6,860 nt of DNA, taken from positions 1 to 6,860 of the forward strand of contig CALMWI010000008.1 in the NCBI GenBank assembly GCA_937873545.1, read 5' to 3'. The notes under the pieces were generated by a model. The model saw nothing but the letters and a program-made list of their open reading frames with translations, did no database searches and was not told where the DNA came from. Origin of the DNA: an uncultured bacterium (GTDB lineage Bacteria > UBA4055). Each line of letters starts with the position of its first letter. Position 1 is the stretch's first letter. This document shows positions 6,409-6,860 of the stretch, piece after piece. The position numbers and the translations under genes are program-made.

Positions 6409-6860
6409 ATGAACAGCTTTATTTTTGACAACACCGGAATAAAAAATCTCGGAGACTGTAATTTCAAGTCGCCGATACCGCTTTCATTTAAGGACAGCAG
6501 CTTATTTGCGAACTTCGTAAAAGACAGCGAAAGAGTGCTTTTCAATATTGATCTCGATTATTATAAAGACCATCAGAATGATATGAGCGCAGTGCCTTCA
6601 TTCGAGCTTGCCGGACCGAGAAAGCTTCTGCACTTTGAGCCCGGAACAATTTCATGCGGGATCGTTACCTGCGGCGGATTATGCCCGGGAATAAACAATG
6701 TTGTAAGAGGCATTGTCAATGCTATGCATTACTGGTATAAGTGCGATAAAATGTACGGATTCATGTACGGATACAGAGGTATGGTCGAAGGCAATGAACC
6801 GAAGCCGGTACTGCTTGATCCGAAAACAGTGGAGGATATTCACCTTAAAGGCGGAACAGT
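6409..6860 (+). CDS. pfkA: 6-phosphofructokinase, atypical (plant/TP0108-like) family (3' partial)
   Basis: The frame from ATG at 6409 is open to the right edge and gives 150 residues, the N-terminal part of the enzyme. It phosphorylates fructose 6-phosphate to fructose 1,6-bisphosphate in glycolysis, in the cytoplasm. Seen: GPRKLLHFEP (69-78), then the nucleotide-binding loop IVTCGGLCPGINNVVRGIV (85-103), YGYRGM (120-125) and the start of the next motif, KGGT (147-150). In the family this continues as GGTxLGSSRG. The roughly 70-residue leader before the glycine loop is typical of the long plant/TP0108-type enzymes and not of the short E. coli PfkA. The residue that separates ATP from pyrophosphate users lies beyond the edge, so the phosphate donor cannot be read here. 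Only a weak binding site (AGG, 8 nt upstream) is present. The gene begins 14 nt after the preceding stop, so read-through transcription is likely. Confidence 0.9.
   Translation, partial: MNSFIFDNTGIKNLGDCNFKSPIPLSFKDSSLFANFVKDSERVLFNIDLDYYKDHQNDMSAVPSFELAGPRKLLHFEPGTISCGIVTCGGLCPGINNVVRGIVNAMHYWYKCDKMYGFMYGYRGMVEGNEPKPVLLDPKTVEDIHLKGGT

Noticed and set aside
1..6860. Diversity-generating retroelement acting on one of the fibre genes
   Set aside because: No reverse transcriptase, template repeat or C-type lectin variable region was seen in the window.

Overview
The window reads as bacterial chromosome from a diderm (Gram-negative-type) organism. All genes lie on the + strand and are packed almost end to end. 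Moderate GC, heavy use of AGA/AGG arginine codons, AGGAGG-type ribosome binding sites and the protein families present fit the FCB group and related candidate phyla (for example Bacteroidota/Ignavibacteria, Cloacimonadota or Delongbacteria-like lineages). This placement is inference from protein style, not from a marker gene.

Layout: (1) positions 1-686 hold the 3' part of a fibre-like protein whose N-terminus lies off the left edge. It ends in a Peptidase_S74 intramolecular chaperone (self-cleaving trimerisation) domain and a coiled coil. (2) Positions 701-4609 encode a 1302-residue exported protein starting at TTG behind a strong ribosome binding site. It has a signal peptide, a beta-rich N-terminal region of about 250 residues, three tandem modules of about 300 residues built from GLUG-type repeats, and a C-terminal fibronectin type III-like domain. 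(3) Positions 4637-6394 encode a 585-residue exported protein with a signal peptide, a conserved N-terminal segment, ten YadA-head-like turns with a period near 17 residues, a Gly/Tyr-rich connector and a conserved C-terminal domain beginning with the motif KIDHPLDP. (4) From 6409 to the right edge is the 5' part of a 6-phosphofructokinase gene of the atypical, plant/TP0108-like family.

Gene spacings are 14, 27 and 14 nt, with no visible promoter or terminator between genes, so one polycistronic transcript is the simplest reading. The first three genes look like a set of large, repetitive, exported surface or fibre proteins. The first and third are probably relatives sharing a YadA-like head but carrying different C-terminal domains. 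Neither complete exported protein shows a recognised outer-membrane anchor (no YadA barrel, no type IX sorting domain, no lipobox), so how they are held at the cell surface is open. The phosphofructokinase is a glycolytic enzyme with no obvious functional tie to them.

There is no non-coding stretch longer than about 30 nt. I saw no RNA gene, CRISPR array, insertion sequence or origin.
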